DNA of 29,788 nt, taken from positions 1,148,751 to 1,178,538 of the forward strand of contig BFEA01000004.1 of the NCBI GenBank assembly GCA_003427395.1. The letters run 5' to 3'. Under the pieces are notes generated by a model. The model was not told where the DNA came from and ran no database searches. It saw only the letters and a program-made list of their open reading frames with translations. Made by a program: the position numbers and the translations under genes. This document shows positions 18,701 through 29,373 of this stretch, piece after piece (the first letter of the stretch is position 1; each line of letters opens with the position of its first letter). Source of the stretch: Chara braunii (Eukaryota > Streptophyta > Charophyceae > Charales > Characeae).

Positions 18701-19477
18701 AACAAACAAAAATAGAAGGGATTTTTTTTTATCTCATTACAAATTCACTCAATCCTTGCGCCAAGGTAGACCGCATGGATACACAAAATATAAACATAGT
18801 AGGGTTATTAATACGAGACGATCACTCTCACGGTCACAATATGACTTTCTTCCAAATATAAAGGAAATCGCAAACAAATCAAACATTGACTTTATATCAC
18901 AAAACGTACAGACAATCATACATAGATTTAACACTAACAAAGCAGACACCACACGGGGTCAACACCAACCACTCTCTGCACTCACACTCCTTGCCTCATT
19001 CACATAATCTTCATCTTTTGTCCAATCTTCAAAAAAAAAAAAAAAACTCAGTTATTTTTTAAATGATCATTTAACAAAATCGGGTAAAAACCCAAAAGAA
19101 ACAGTTCAACCCATAGGGGTTAAGGCCTTAGGTTGGGTAGCGATAACAAGCTAGAGTTGAGCCGGAAGTCGACAATTCGGCAACCAACTTATTATTAATG
19201 ATAATATAAAATTATCCTCGTAGAATCAGACTGAAATTTAAATCAAATTGAGCAAAGAGGACCTGTTACACAACACATGTCAGTATTTAAAGCGATGCTT
19301 AATTGAATGAAGGATAAACCTCATTTCGCATCTCACTCAACTTCTCACATGACTAAGTTTAACTTATCCTTAAATAGTATCAGAGATTATAAAAAAAATT
19401 GGTAGCATTTCCGATATATAGGGTGAATCGTCAAAGTTTTTTTTGCGAAATATAATACAACTCTTCAAAACTATAAA
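18701..19477. other. AT-rich gene desert, left part
   Basis: From here to about 24.3 kb the composition is clearly AT-rich. The open frames at 18749-19007 overlap on opposite strands and carry no motifs. Nothing else was recognised. Confidence 0.6.
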
Positions 19478-20110
19478 AAATCCGACAACACTCCTCTCAG
19501 AGAAAGTGTTTTTCCATAATTTATATTATGCCAAATATAAATCTCGAATAAAATTTCGACTTTGAACAATCAAAATTTTGTTTACCTGTTTGGATTAGTA
19601 AAAAATCAAATAACACTTCTCATAAAGAAATAGGTTTCCCCGATTTATACTAAGTTAAATATGATCTGAAAACAAATGTTTAAGTTTTGCAAAGGCTAAT
19701 TTTAACTAATTCTTTAAATTTATAATACTTCCGGCAACACTTCCTCTAACGAAAGTGCCTTTATAAAATGTATATAAACTAAAATACGAATTCTAAAAAT
19801 AATTTTGACTCACAAACCATATTTTATCATACTTTGATTTAGCAAAAATTGCCCAGTGCTTCTTTTGTAAAAGTAGGTTTCCGAGATTTCTACTTTATCA
19901 GACATGTAATTAGACAAAATTTGAAATTGACCAAAGACAAAATTTGAAATTGACCAAAGACAAAATTTGAAATTGACCAAAGACAAAATTTGACTAACTG
20001 ATTGAATTTGTATATTTTTTTTTTTGCATTTCCCCTGACAAGAATGTCTTTCTTAATTTTATACAAAGTTATATATAAAATTTAAACAACTTCACTTTGA
20101 AAAGACAAAA
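19478..20110. repeat. Degenerate ~125-bp tandem array
   Basis: About five old copies start near 19480, 19606, 19731, 19848 and 20028. Each has a CAACACT-like word, a GAAAGT or AAAAGTAGGTTT word, then TTTATA and an A-rich stretch with AAATTT. The last interval is lengthened by a perfect 23-bp mini-repeat (GACAAAATTTGAAATTGACC plus AAA) at 19913-19992 in about 3.5 copies. The contrast shows a young expansion inside an old array. Confidence 0.7.
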
Positions 20111-20330
20111 AATGAACTAACTGCTATAACTCCAGCACATGATGAGTATTTAAAGTTAACCTATCGGAAGATAACCCAAGTTAGACTCAAGCTAGACCCT
20201 CGATCAAACAAACGCATTTAATCAAGATAAGTCTCTCACAAAAAATCTCAACTTGTTTCTACACAAGACAAATTGTTGATCCTCCATATGATTAACCCTT
20301 TACGCATTTTACATATAGTATGGCACTAAA

Positions 20331-21060
20331 CCATTATGCTTAGAAAAAATATTCAATACACGAAAAAGTTGCACAACTACTTATCTCTTCTTTGAACATA
20401 GGACTACATCCTTCTGCTTAGAAACAATGCCTAGTCATCCTGAACCGTTTAAATATTTAAAATTTAAAACAGTTTTATGATTTGTCTTTTGATATGGGCA
20501 GAAAACTTAATCATTATACTTCGAAACAACTTGCCTAGTTTACTTTCAATTGTATTATCAAATTTACTTCTCTTCTTAGTGGTATGGCTTAAGCTAGACC
20601 ATTATGCTTAGAAACAATGTTTAGCTGTTTGTTCACATGCAAATATGAATAAATTTTTTCAAATGTATACAAAGTTTGTACTTAGTGCGTGACTTCATGC
20701 TCAACAATTCTGCTTAGAAACAATGCTTAACATTCCATCAAAATTATCCTACAGAATTAAGCAAGAAACTGAACCATTTTGCTTATAAGAAATGCTCAGT
20801 TCATCTCAAATTTACACAAAAACATGAACTTGTACCATTCTATTTAGAAACAATGTCCCACTTCAGTCAGAAACCGCAAAAGAACATGTAAATCAAACGA
20901 TTATGTTTATTGCAATGCTTAACCCTACAAATCAGATAGGCAAACCCTAAAAAATAAACACAGCAACCAAGCTATTATACTTAGAAACAATATGTGGTCC
21001 CTCATAAAATAAATAAAAAAACATAGCACTGGGTCATAGTACTAAAAACAATGTCAAACC
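20331..21060. repeat. Ten spaced copies of a 20-bp motif
   Basis: A word close to CCATTATGCTTAGAAACAAT followed by G recurs at about 20331, 20411, 20511, 20599, 20704, 20774, 20834, 20898, 20970 and 21033. Spacing varies between about 60 and 105 bases, and the sequence between copies is not conserved. The best copies are 20411, 20599 and 20704. All are in the same orientation. Confidence 0.8.
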
Positions 21061-22044
21061 TTTGGTCGAACCGATCGGACACATGCAATACCACCTTCTC
21101 TCACATTCCCCAGTTCATCTCTTAGTTTGATTTCAATCCACAAAATAGAAATTGAGATTCATGCATGTATTCCTTTCACCTAGTCTGATTTAATTTTGAA
21201 AAGAAAACAAATTGTAACGATGCACACACACATAGCATTCGGACTAGAGAGATGTACACATAGAGGTTTAGAGGGCATATACATAGATAACACTTTTTAC
21301 CTAACAATTTTTTGGCTCCAGAACCTCACATAGGTTTCGACAGAGTTCCCACAATCAGTGGGGCAACCTCCCACAAAGGTATTGATACAAATTACGGGTC
21401 TCCAATCTCACTATTTGTCTTCCTCTCGTAATCAAATGGACCAGACTTAGAATTAGAAAGACAAAAGTCAAAACGTTAAGTCACTCATACATAAGGAGGG
21501 TGCACTCAGACTCTCGAGTGAGGGCGTTGAAATATTTAATGCATCTGAGAGTCCCACAATGGAAGCCAAAAATGCAGTAAGGTCGGTCGAAGTGCAATGT
21601 AACAACATTATGATATTCTTCAAGTCACAACAATATCCTCTTGCCACAAGCGGTTAACTAGTACCGGAAAATTCAGTAATGAAAATTTGAAGTAAGAAAT
21701 TTGTGATATTTTGTTTGCTATGAATTCGGAGTGGAAAGTACATTGTTTATGATGAGGAGTAAGTTTTTCATGGTCAGAACTATGTTGTTCATGGTGAAAA
21801 TTTAGTCTATCCCGTAATGTTGTCCATATTTTCGACCCTTTCAAACTTTACCAATTTTCTTGTTTTCGCCTATCAAAAAATTTTAGGATTTTTATCGCAA
21901 CGATGTAGTTACATTGTTGGTGCTCATTGATGATTTTCACTTCACTTAACAATTTTCCTTTTTGAATGTTCAACTTTTTAAATTTTTTTAAATTTTCAAT
22001 GCTACCGTATAATTGCATAATTGATGGTTTTAGTGCACTAGTTA
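21061..22044. other. AT-rich gene desert, middle part
   Basis: No exon, RNA gene or regular repeat was recognised. Minus-strand frames at 21620-21844 and 21848-22108 are Lys/Asn/His-rich and track base composition. Confidence 0.55.
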
Positions 22045-23610
22045 AGGTTGGATCCATAATGTGAGAAGAGGGAGAAGGGTGTGGTTTCAGGGTATTCACT
22101 GTTTTCATTTTTTATTTTTTTTGTCATGTGCAGAACCTTAGTTAGGTCAACGTAGGGAGAGCAAGGGGAGGGGGGTGGCTTCATGATATTCATTTTTTTC
22201 ACCATTTCATCTTTTCGATTTCATCACAGGTTGAGCGGCAAGGAGAGGGAGTGCAGGGGTGGTTTCAGGGTGTTAACTTTTTTTCGCCACTTACCGTTTT
22301 TTATCTTTTTTGTCATGAGCGAAACCTTAGCTAGGTCACCGTAGGGAAAGCACGAGGAGGGAAAGTGGTTTCAGGTTATTCACATGTTTCACCACTCCAA
22401 CTTGTTCATTTTTTTAATCATAGGTTGAATGTCAAGCAGGGGGGGTGCTTTCAGGGTGTTTACGTTTTTCACCACTTCACGTTTTTCACTTTTTTTCATC
22501 ATGCGTGAAACCTTTGTTAGGTCAATGTAGGGAGAGCAAGGGGAATAGGGGAGTTTCAGGGTGTTTATTTTTTTCACGACTTCGATTATTTCATTTTTTT
22601 AATCATGCATTGAAGTGAGAAGAAGGATTCGGGGGGTGGTTTCAAGGTGTTTTTTTTTTTCATGACTTCAACTTTTTCATTTTTTCATCATAGAAGGAGG
22701 GGGGGGACGGGGGTTTCACGGTGTTCACTTTTTCACCCTTTTCCCTTTGCTCTCCGTGCAGTGACTTAACTAAGGTTCCATGCATGACATAAAAACATGA
22801 AAAATGTGAAGTGGTGAAAAAAAGTGAACCCCCCTCCCCCCCCCTCCCCTGCTTGACATTCAACTTATGATGAAAAAAATGAAAAAGCTAAAGGGGTGAA
22901 CAAAGTGAACACCGTGAAACCACCCCCCTCCCCTTGCTCTCCCTACAGTGACCTAGCAAAGGTTCCGCACATGATGAAAAAAAATAAAAAACTTCAAGTG
23001 ATGAAAAAATGAACAACATGAAATCACCTTCCTTTCCCCCTTCTCAGCTTGAACCTATGATGAAAAAATGAAACAGCTAAAGTGGTGAACACCCTAAAAC
23101 CACCTCCCTCCCCTTGCTCTGCCGACGGTGACCTAACTATGGTACCATGCATGACGAAAAAAGTGAAAAACTCGAAGTGGTGAAAAAATTGAACATTATG
23201 AATACCCCCCCCTCCCCCTGCTTGAAACTCAACCTATGATTAAAAAAATGAAAAAGTTGAAGTGGTACACAAAGTGAACACTTTGAAACCACCCCCCTTC
23301 CCTTTTCTTTAAGTACGATGACCTTGCTAAGTTTCTTAGCATGACGGAAAAAATATAAAACGTAAAGTGGTGAGAAAAGTGAACACCCTTACCCCCCTCT
23401 CTCTCCCTGCTTGACACTCAACCTATGATGAAAATATTGAAAAAACTGAAGTGGTGAACAAAGTGAACACCTTGAAACCAACCCCCCTCCCCTTTCTCTC
23501 CCTACGGTGACCTAACTAAGTTTCCTCGTATGACGAAAAAAGTGAAAAACGTGAAGTGGTAAAAAAAGTGAACACCATGAAACCATCCCCCTCCTTCCCC
23601 TCAACAGAAA
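22045..23610. repeat. Head-to-head ~187-bp satellite array (large palindrome)
   Basis: A ~187-bp unit occurs in inverted orientation on the left (landmark GAGAGC or GAAAGC near 22156, 22346, 22532) and in direct orientation on the right (landmark GCTCTCC or variant near 22749, 22936, 23116, 23305, 23494). The switch is at about 22735-22750. Each unit comprises two ~94-bp halves that share GAAGTGGTGAAAAAAGTGAA, CACCNTGAAACCAC and a CCCCCCTCCCC tract. One half continues with TGCTTGACAYTCAACCTATG, the other with TGCTCTCCCTACGGTGACCT. Runs of G on the left and C on the right switch strand at the centre. Confidence 0.88.
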
Positions 23611-24250
23611 AATTATCGTCGGATTTCAACAAATTTTCATTTTCATTTCCAACTTTTTTAGCCCTCAAGGGTTGTGACCAACTGTTGAAAGTGGGTGTTT
23701 AGTTGTGTTCAACTTCTTTTCAACATGTTTAACTTCTTTTCAACGAGTCCAACATGGATTCATACAGACCTCCAACATTTTTTCCAACGAGTTTTCAACA
23801 TGGTTGTTAACGTGTATTTTGACACATAATTAATTGTCGGGTATGTGCGAGAGCGTGTTGGTACAATACTGAGGGTCAGTCTTGTATAATTGTACGTTTC
23901 AATAGTGTTATTTGACTCCGACTAATTGTTCTTCCAACCTTTTGTTTGTGGCGGATGAGTTGCACATATTGTTATGGCACATATTCATAATGTGTGCGCA
24001 GTTTCATTGCATGTATGTACGTACGTTGCAAGCAGTAAGTAGTCGTGTGTGTGCGTTTATGTTCAATACTACAGGCGAATCTCGCACACGAGTGTGTTTT
24101 CATGACGTTATTTCACCCTCACTAACTATTTTGTCAACCTTTCACTCATGTCGCTTAAGTTGCATGGTGGGTTGTATCACATATCCACACTATATCTTGT
24201 CGTCCTTCCATGTATGTACGAGGGCTCACATCAGTAACCGACCGTATTCA
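23611..24250. repeat. CAAC-word repeats and a ~200-bp diverged duplication
   Basis: TTCAACTTCTTTTCAACATG and its neighbour form a short ~21-bp tandem near 23709-23752. From about 23870 a ~200-bp unit occurs twice: GTTATTTGACTCCGACTAA at 23907 matches GTTATTTCACCCTCACTAA at 24107, and both copies continue through CAACCTTT, GTTGCA, CACATAT and CATGTATGTACG. The frame at 23912-24319 lies across this duplication and is not credible as a gene. Confidence 0.75.
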
Positions 24251-24328
24251 ACATCGTGTGGGTTGAACTTGCGCGTCAATTTTTTTAGCGGGGAGTTCAT
24301 GCATATGCAAAACCGGTGACATCATGTA

Positions 24329-24329
24329 C

Positions 24330-24377
<48 letters not shown>

Positions 24378-24411
24378 TCATCTATCTATATACCTATTTA
24401 TCTATCTATCT
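24329..24411. repeat. (CTAT)n microsatellite
   Basis: About twelve perfect TATC units followed by interrupted units up to TATCTCCC. Confidence 0.95.
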
Positions 24412-25320
24412 CCCTTAATGTTATTACCGTTTCACATGACTCACACTTATAACGATGTGGCTGGGAAGTGGGGGTCATGTATTAAGACATTGTTGCTGTA
24501 TTCCGCCGTAAGTGGCACCCAGTTCCCAACCGTGTTGAATGTGGGGTTTTCTTGTTCACATCGTATTGCAACAACATAAAAAAAACATTTGTGTTGATTT
24601 TCGAGTCAAACCAATATTAAAGTCGAGCACAATCATTGTTACCGTAGGGCATACTCACACTAGGGGTCTAATTCTCAAAGTTGCAAAATCTGATGATGTT
24701 TTGCAGTCACACTTCTCCCCACCCCCAACAAAATCACAAACAACGTAGTATTTGGATGTGGCCTGTGGGCTGCGAGGTTTAACAAATTGCGAGAACCTCT
24801 TGAGGTCCTCGCAAATTCACATTTAGTTTTTGTAAAAAAAAAAAAAAAAAGTTTCACAGGCCAGAAAACGCAACTTTGTGCCTACTACGGTCCAAAATTG
24901 CTATGTTCGGTTGCCAACGGGACAGTCATACGGCGCCTGTATCATTTTTGGCATCATGCACAACTGAATGTCCGTGTGTAACGGGTTTGTCCGTAGTGGC
25001 AGAATCCTTTCCGCCCCTAGGTGAGTTTTAATACCTGCTTACGCTGCCCTTTCGCCCTCCTCCACAGTTTCGACTACCCGGTACATCTACCTCTACTTGG
25101 CATGGTACCGGCATAATAGCCACTTCAGTGTTTTCCGCGGTTCTTGAGTACCGCGAACCTCCTTCCCTGCCACTTGAGTGTCTTTTCTCGCCTCGACCCT
25201 TTATATCGCGGCCACGGCTGAGTACCGACAATGTGGTTGGGAAGTGGGAGTCATAATCAGGTAAGCACGTAACGTATCTCTAAGACCTTTTTTTTCTTTT
25301 TTTTTTAGAATCTCTGAACA
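24412..25320. other. No firm gene; 27-bp direct repeat about 780 bases apart
   Basis: ACGATGTGGCTGGGAAGTGG near 24452 recurs as ACAATGTGGTTGGGAAGTGG near 25229, and both continue GRGTCAT. An intron-like piece (TAG|GTGAGT at about 25020 to CTCCACAG at about 25068) is seen, but the flanking frames are short and broken. Confidence 0.45.
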
Positions 25321-25323
25321 AAT

Positions 25324-25490
25324 GAGACTGAATCCTCCACTTGAATATGGAAAGATACATTGCCATATATGGGTCTCGCTGCACTACTCTTGAAAGGTGC
25401 AAAACGAGAGTGAATCTTCCCCTAGAACATGAAAAGATACAGTGACATGATTTTTGTCTTTTATGCATTTCAAGAGTAGTGCAGCGACCC
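25324..25490. repeat. Tandem pair plus hairpin
   Basis: GAGACTGAATCCTCCACTTG at 25324 is repeated as GAGAGTGAATCTTCCCCTAG at 25406; both run on into GAAAAGATACA-type sequence. Overlapping this, GGGTCTCGCTGCACTACTCT at 25371 pairs with the inverted AGAGTAGTGCAGCGACCC ending at 25490, and the stem extends through TGAAA-GTGCA. A ~27-bp stem with a ~62-base loop results. Confidence 0.8.
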
Positions 25491-25500
25491 GTTAGTGAAC

Positions 25501-25940
25501 ATTACCGTTGAAATTCTGACAGGTTGGACGTCTCGGGCTTCACTCGTGCAAAGAAATTCTGATGTTCTTCCTTTACGTTTTTTTTTTTTTATTAAAAAAA
25601 AATCCAGGAAAAACGGTTGGTTCCGGCGTTTTCTACTTCAGAAGTAATAAGAAGATAACGTTTTGAGAGATCGCGACCGTCATCATGACTGAATATGGCC
25701 TGCAAGAACCCTACCATACAGACTGCAATTACCGTTGAGATTCTGACAGGTTGGACTCGTGCAAAAAAATTCTGATTTTCTTCCTTTACGTTATATAAAA
25801 AAAAAATCCAGGAAAAATGACTGTCAGTTTCGTCGTTTTCTACTTCAGAAGTAATAAGAAGAGAACGTTTTGAGAGACAGCGACCCTCATCATGAAAGAA
25901 TCTGGACTGCAAGGACCCTACCATGCAAACTGTAATAACC
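25501..25940. repeat. Two-copy ~227-bp tandem duplication
   Basis: ATTACCGTTGAAATTCTGAC starts copy 1 at 25501 and copy 2 at 25728. Both share AGGTTGGA, CCTTTACGTT, AAATCCAGGAAAAA, TTTTCTACTTCAGAAGTAAT, AACGTTTTGAGAGA and GACCCTCATCATGA-type stretches. Identity is high, with a few small indels. A minus-strand frame of 119 codons spans both copies and repeats itself; it is a by-product of the duplication. Confidence 0.9.
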
Positions 25941-26660
25941 CTACTATACACACGGTTTTACCCCGACCACAGGTTACTAAAAGCTTTCAGGCCGACGCGC
26001 GGTCTCCAAAAAACATTCCGTTGCCCGTTTTTTATTCTACGCGAGCAGGGGGCCGGGTCTACTACCGCCCCTCACAACTTTTTTTTTTTTTTTTTTACCT
26101 CTATTTTTGGAGGTGCGCCGCATGCAGTGCAAGCGCGTCGTGTGGGATGCTTGGTGCGGCGCACGTGCGCAGTATAGCGCATCGTGATGTGTCGCATGTA
26201 TGATAATACTGAATAAAAAACAATAGAACTGCGAAGGGAAAAAAAAAAAAAAACGGTATTTTCAAGGAATTCCGAAAGTAAAACAATTCCGGAATTATTC
26301 AGATTAAAGTATATATAGTTTGAAAACGTGACTTAAAAGAGGGATTTCAAATTCGAAATGACGAATTTCGAAAATTCACAAAAAAAACTCTCGGGATTTT
26401 TAGAATAACGGGAAATTGCAAAGGAAAACACAAATCAAAAATTTCTGTAAAATATTCCGGATTTCTCGACAATGAAATTTCGAATTTCACAAGAAAACGA
26501 AAATAAAAAAATTCAGATGCTCAAATATTTCTAATTTTGCGATTTCCACAAACGAAAATAACACTGAGAAAACGAAACCTAAAAGAAAAAAAAAAAAAAC
26601 GATTTTGGCAGTTAGATCAGAATTTTGCGATTTTGGGGATTGATTAGTATGACCTAATTA
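25941..26660. other. AT-rich filler with small palindromes
   Basis: A GC-rich hairpin, TGCGCCGCA with TGCGGCGCA, lies at about 26113-26162. Words such as AATTTCGAAATT and CGAAATTTCG recur at 26340-26490. T and A runs flank. No gene was recognised. Confidence 0.45.
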
Positions 26661-26665
26661 ACTAA

Positions 26666-26667
26666 TT

Positions 26668-26698
<31 letters not shown>

Positions 26699-26699
26699 G

Positions 26700-26738
<39 letters not shown>

Positions 26739-26763
26739 CATGATCAATCAATCAATCAATCAA
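26666..26763. repeat. (AATC)n microsatellite
   Basis: About 22 AATC/CAAT tetramers with two ATGATC interruptions. A further small AATC cluster occurs near 29.1 and 29.3 kb. Confidence 0.95.
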
Positions 26764-26836
26764 TTGCTGATCAAATCAATCACTAATCAATATCCCTGCA
26801 CACGTGTTAGATCAGGTTGTCTTGATTCACGTGTGG

Positions 26837-27055
26837 GGCTCCGATACCAACTGATATATGCCCAGTTGGGCAATGTAGGTGGAGCCAAGGATCCAAAACA
26901 GTATTGGTACCGTTGAGTCAGGCGTCAAAAACGCGCCTGGTTTTGAAAGGCCTTGTGCCTCTGTTCCTGGCCCAAGGCAGTGCCTTGGGGTCTGCAAGTC
27001 CGAAAAGACGTCTACACAGACGAGGGACAAGACAACAGGGAAGTAAATAAATAAA
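26837..27055 (-). mobile_element. LTR-retrotransposon remnant: LTR end plus primer-binding site
   Basis: On the minus strand a sequence ending ATATCA is followed after two bases by TGGTATCGGAGCC (26849-26837). This matches the plant-type initiator tRNA-Met primer-binding site TGGTATCAGAGCC at 12 of 13 positions. The LTR would extend to higher coordinates from 26852; its outer end was not found, so 27055 is only a guess. The interior (lower coordinates) shows no gag or pol frame and is interrupted by the (AATC)n run. No second LTR was seen. Confidence 0.5.
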
Positions 27056-29085
27056 TAAATATTGTTGCCACTATTTGAAATCTGCAGCCTGGGGGCCGCT
27101 GTGGCCCTCCAGGGCGCATGTCTGATGGCATGCGGCCTGGGGCCCCTGTGCAGAAGAAGACAAAAGTGGCATTTTAAGACGCCCAGTAGTTGTAGGCTAG
27201 GTATAGGCGGGTACCAGTCCAACCAGTCTAAGTCTAGGGCCTGTACGGGCAATATCAAAGTTTGCAATGATGTTACCCCCCGAAAGGGAGGAGGTACCAG
27301 TTGCTTGGAAGGTCGAGCGGCCTGGAAGTCACCGCCCAAGAGGCAAGCAGACCGCTATATCTCCAGGCTGGGCGAAGAGGCCAGCCTCATTGTCGGTGTC
27401 AAAGTTTGGCGACGCATTGGTTGGAGCGCCGGCTGGAGCAGCGCTAGCAAGTGAAACGCTGCTGGGGAAGGAGCAAGGACACAGAGGCATACCCAGCGGC
27501 ATTGAAAATGAAAAAAAAAAATGCATTTAAAAAAAAAAGGCAAAAAAAAAAAGAACAACAGAAAAGGGACGACAATTTTCCACTTCTTTAGCAAGTTCTT
27601 ATGCTAGCTGGAGCCTGGGGGTAATGGGGTCAGACTGCGATGGTGGCTGAAAAAAAATAGAAAAAAATGCAGCAAGAGGAAAAAAGTTAAACTGTAACTT
27701 CGTTTTTTTCCTAGCTTCTTACAGTAGCCGACAAGCAACATGTGACATCATTCTCAAAGGGTTAATTGCATGTCCGCCTCCATACTTCGGCTTGTTTAGG
27801 CCATGATGGGACAACCAAGGTGGCAATAGGTGCGAGGTTTAGAGCAGTTAAATCTCTCTCCCTTCGTAAATTTTTTTTCGTTGCATCATTGACAATCACA
27901 CATTTCATGACCCAAACAACGACCACCCACCCTACCCTTGGCGCGGATATTCACCACGACACATGCAAGCATGTGTCGAATCCGGCCACACAATGAAGAC
28001 TGCCACATTGCCGTCGAAGCTAGTTCGAGCATCTCTTATGAACAGGGGCAGACATATCTACCATCTGGTCTATCTCAGTTCCTACACCGCTGAACCGTTG
28101 ACATGCAGACCCGTGTTCAGTGGCCCAATAGTCTTTGGGACCATTGAAGTCTGTCACAGTATCACTGCTTCTATTTTCGAGCTGTTTAGAGAGCGGTAGA
28201 GTCTGCTTATATTCTGTCTGTAGTGTGTCAGAGTCCGTTTTCTGTACGCTCGAGTCAATAAGTCCCATAAAGTCTATCCTGTTTTTTTTTGTTTTTTTTC
28301 TTTTTCTTCTGTTTTCTGTTGCAAGGTCGTTTTTCTTTCATTTTGTATGTCTCTTTCACACTGTCCATGTTTGATCTGAGTCATCTTGAAGGCAGTAAGA
28401 GTCCGTCACGAGACTGTTTCACACTCTTCGGACCTCTTTAGAGTGTGTGTTACTCTGTTTCAGTTTGTTTTTTTTCCTTGTTGTAATGACCTGCCATAAC
28501 ACAGACTGGGTACATTGTCGGTTTCCTTGTTCTGCTACTCTATTTTTTGCCTTGCTGAAATTCCCACATTCTGCAAAGTTCTCTAAGTTTGTGTGTATGC
28601 ATGCTCGCTGGTTGGTGTGTGTCTCTGAGTACTTGTCTGCCTGACTGTGCGTGTCACCCGCCAGGGCAGTGGTTTCTTAGGGAGGCCCGAGAGGCCGGAA
28701 CTTACATGTGGCCGCGACTTTGCGGGTTGCAGCGTGGAAAAACACTGAAGTGCCTGAAGGGGGGCTTAGGGCACACTCAAGTGTCGTACTTGGGAGAGAA
28801 GCAGTGGCATTACAACACTACGATTACTGGCATCATGCGGTTAGCGCGGGCGGGGTGACTTCCAATTAGAGAAGCAGAGTGGGATGTACAAGTGGAAAAA
28901 AAAACACGAGAGCGAGAGCCCGAAGAAAGACTATGGAGGTGAAACTTGGCCGTCTGTCCAGGGAATCGGGCAGAAGAAGAAGGTAGGTGGGGGGTTTGCC
29001 CTATTGTGAGTTAGGTAGTAATGCTAGATTTAACTTTCAGTTGTGGAGTTTGGCTAGGGCGGCATAACTGTTAAAAAAAAAAAAA
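27056..29085. other. No firm gene; scattered coding-like stretches
   Basis: On the minus strand a frame at 27526-27329 contains a plausible stretch (SLASAAPAGAPTNASPNFDT). On the plus strand a frame around 28660-28858 reads fairly well (WFLREAREAGTYMWPRLCGL) after a CCGCCAG acceptor-like site. Neither has a recognised domain or matching exon, and the surrounding frames are short. A/T runs lie at 27500-27560 and 28280-28320. Confidence 0.3.
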
Positions 29086-29099
29086 AGAATTAAAAAAAA

Positions 29100-29160
29100 A
29101 AATCAATCAATCAATCAATGAATCAATCGCATTGCTTGCTTGCTTGATTGACTGATTGAT
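29100..29160. repeat. AATC/GATT hairpin, first of two
   Basis: (AATC)n on the left faces (GATT)n/(GCTT)n on the right across GCATTGC, so the segment can fold on itself. A cleaner version lies at 29294-29326. Confidence 0.7.
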
Positions 29161-29162
29161 TG

Positions 29163-29256
29163 CTTCATCCAAGGTGCAGACCCTCGTGGCCTTTGAGATC
29201 CAATCGAAAGACATTGTCAGATGGGGAGTTTCATTGGGTTATCAGGTCTGTTAAGC

Positions 29257-29296
<40 letters not shown>

Positions 29297-29336
29297 CAAT
29301 CAATCAAGCGCATTGATTGATTGATTAATTGTGTGC

Positions 29337-29373
<37 letters not shown>

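Noticed and set aside
19478-23610. CRISPR array
   Set aside because: Repeat units are long, degenerate and of varying spacing, no cas gene exists and the DNA is eukaryotic.
25020-25068. A 49-bp mini-intron with GTGAGT and CTCCACAG borders
   Set aside because: Flanking frames are short and broken on both sides, so the match is probably chance.
25592-25951. Minus-strand ORF of 119 codons
   Set aside because: It spans the 227-bp tandem duplication and simply repeats its own sequence. No start context or family was found.
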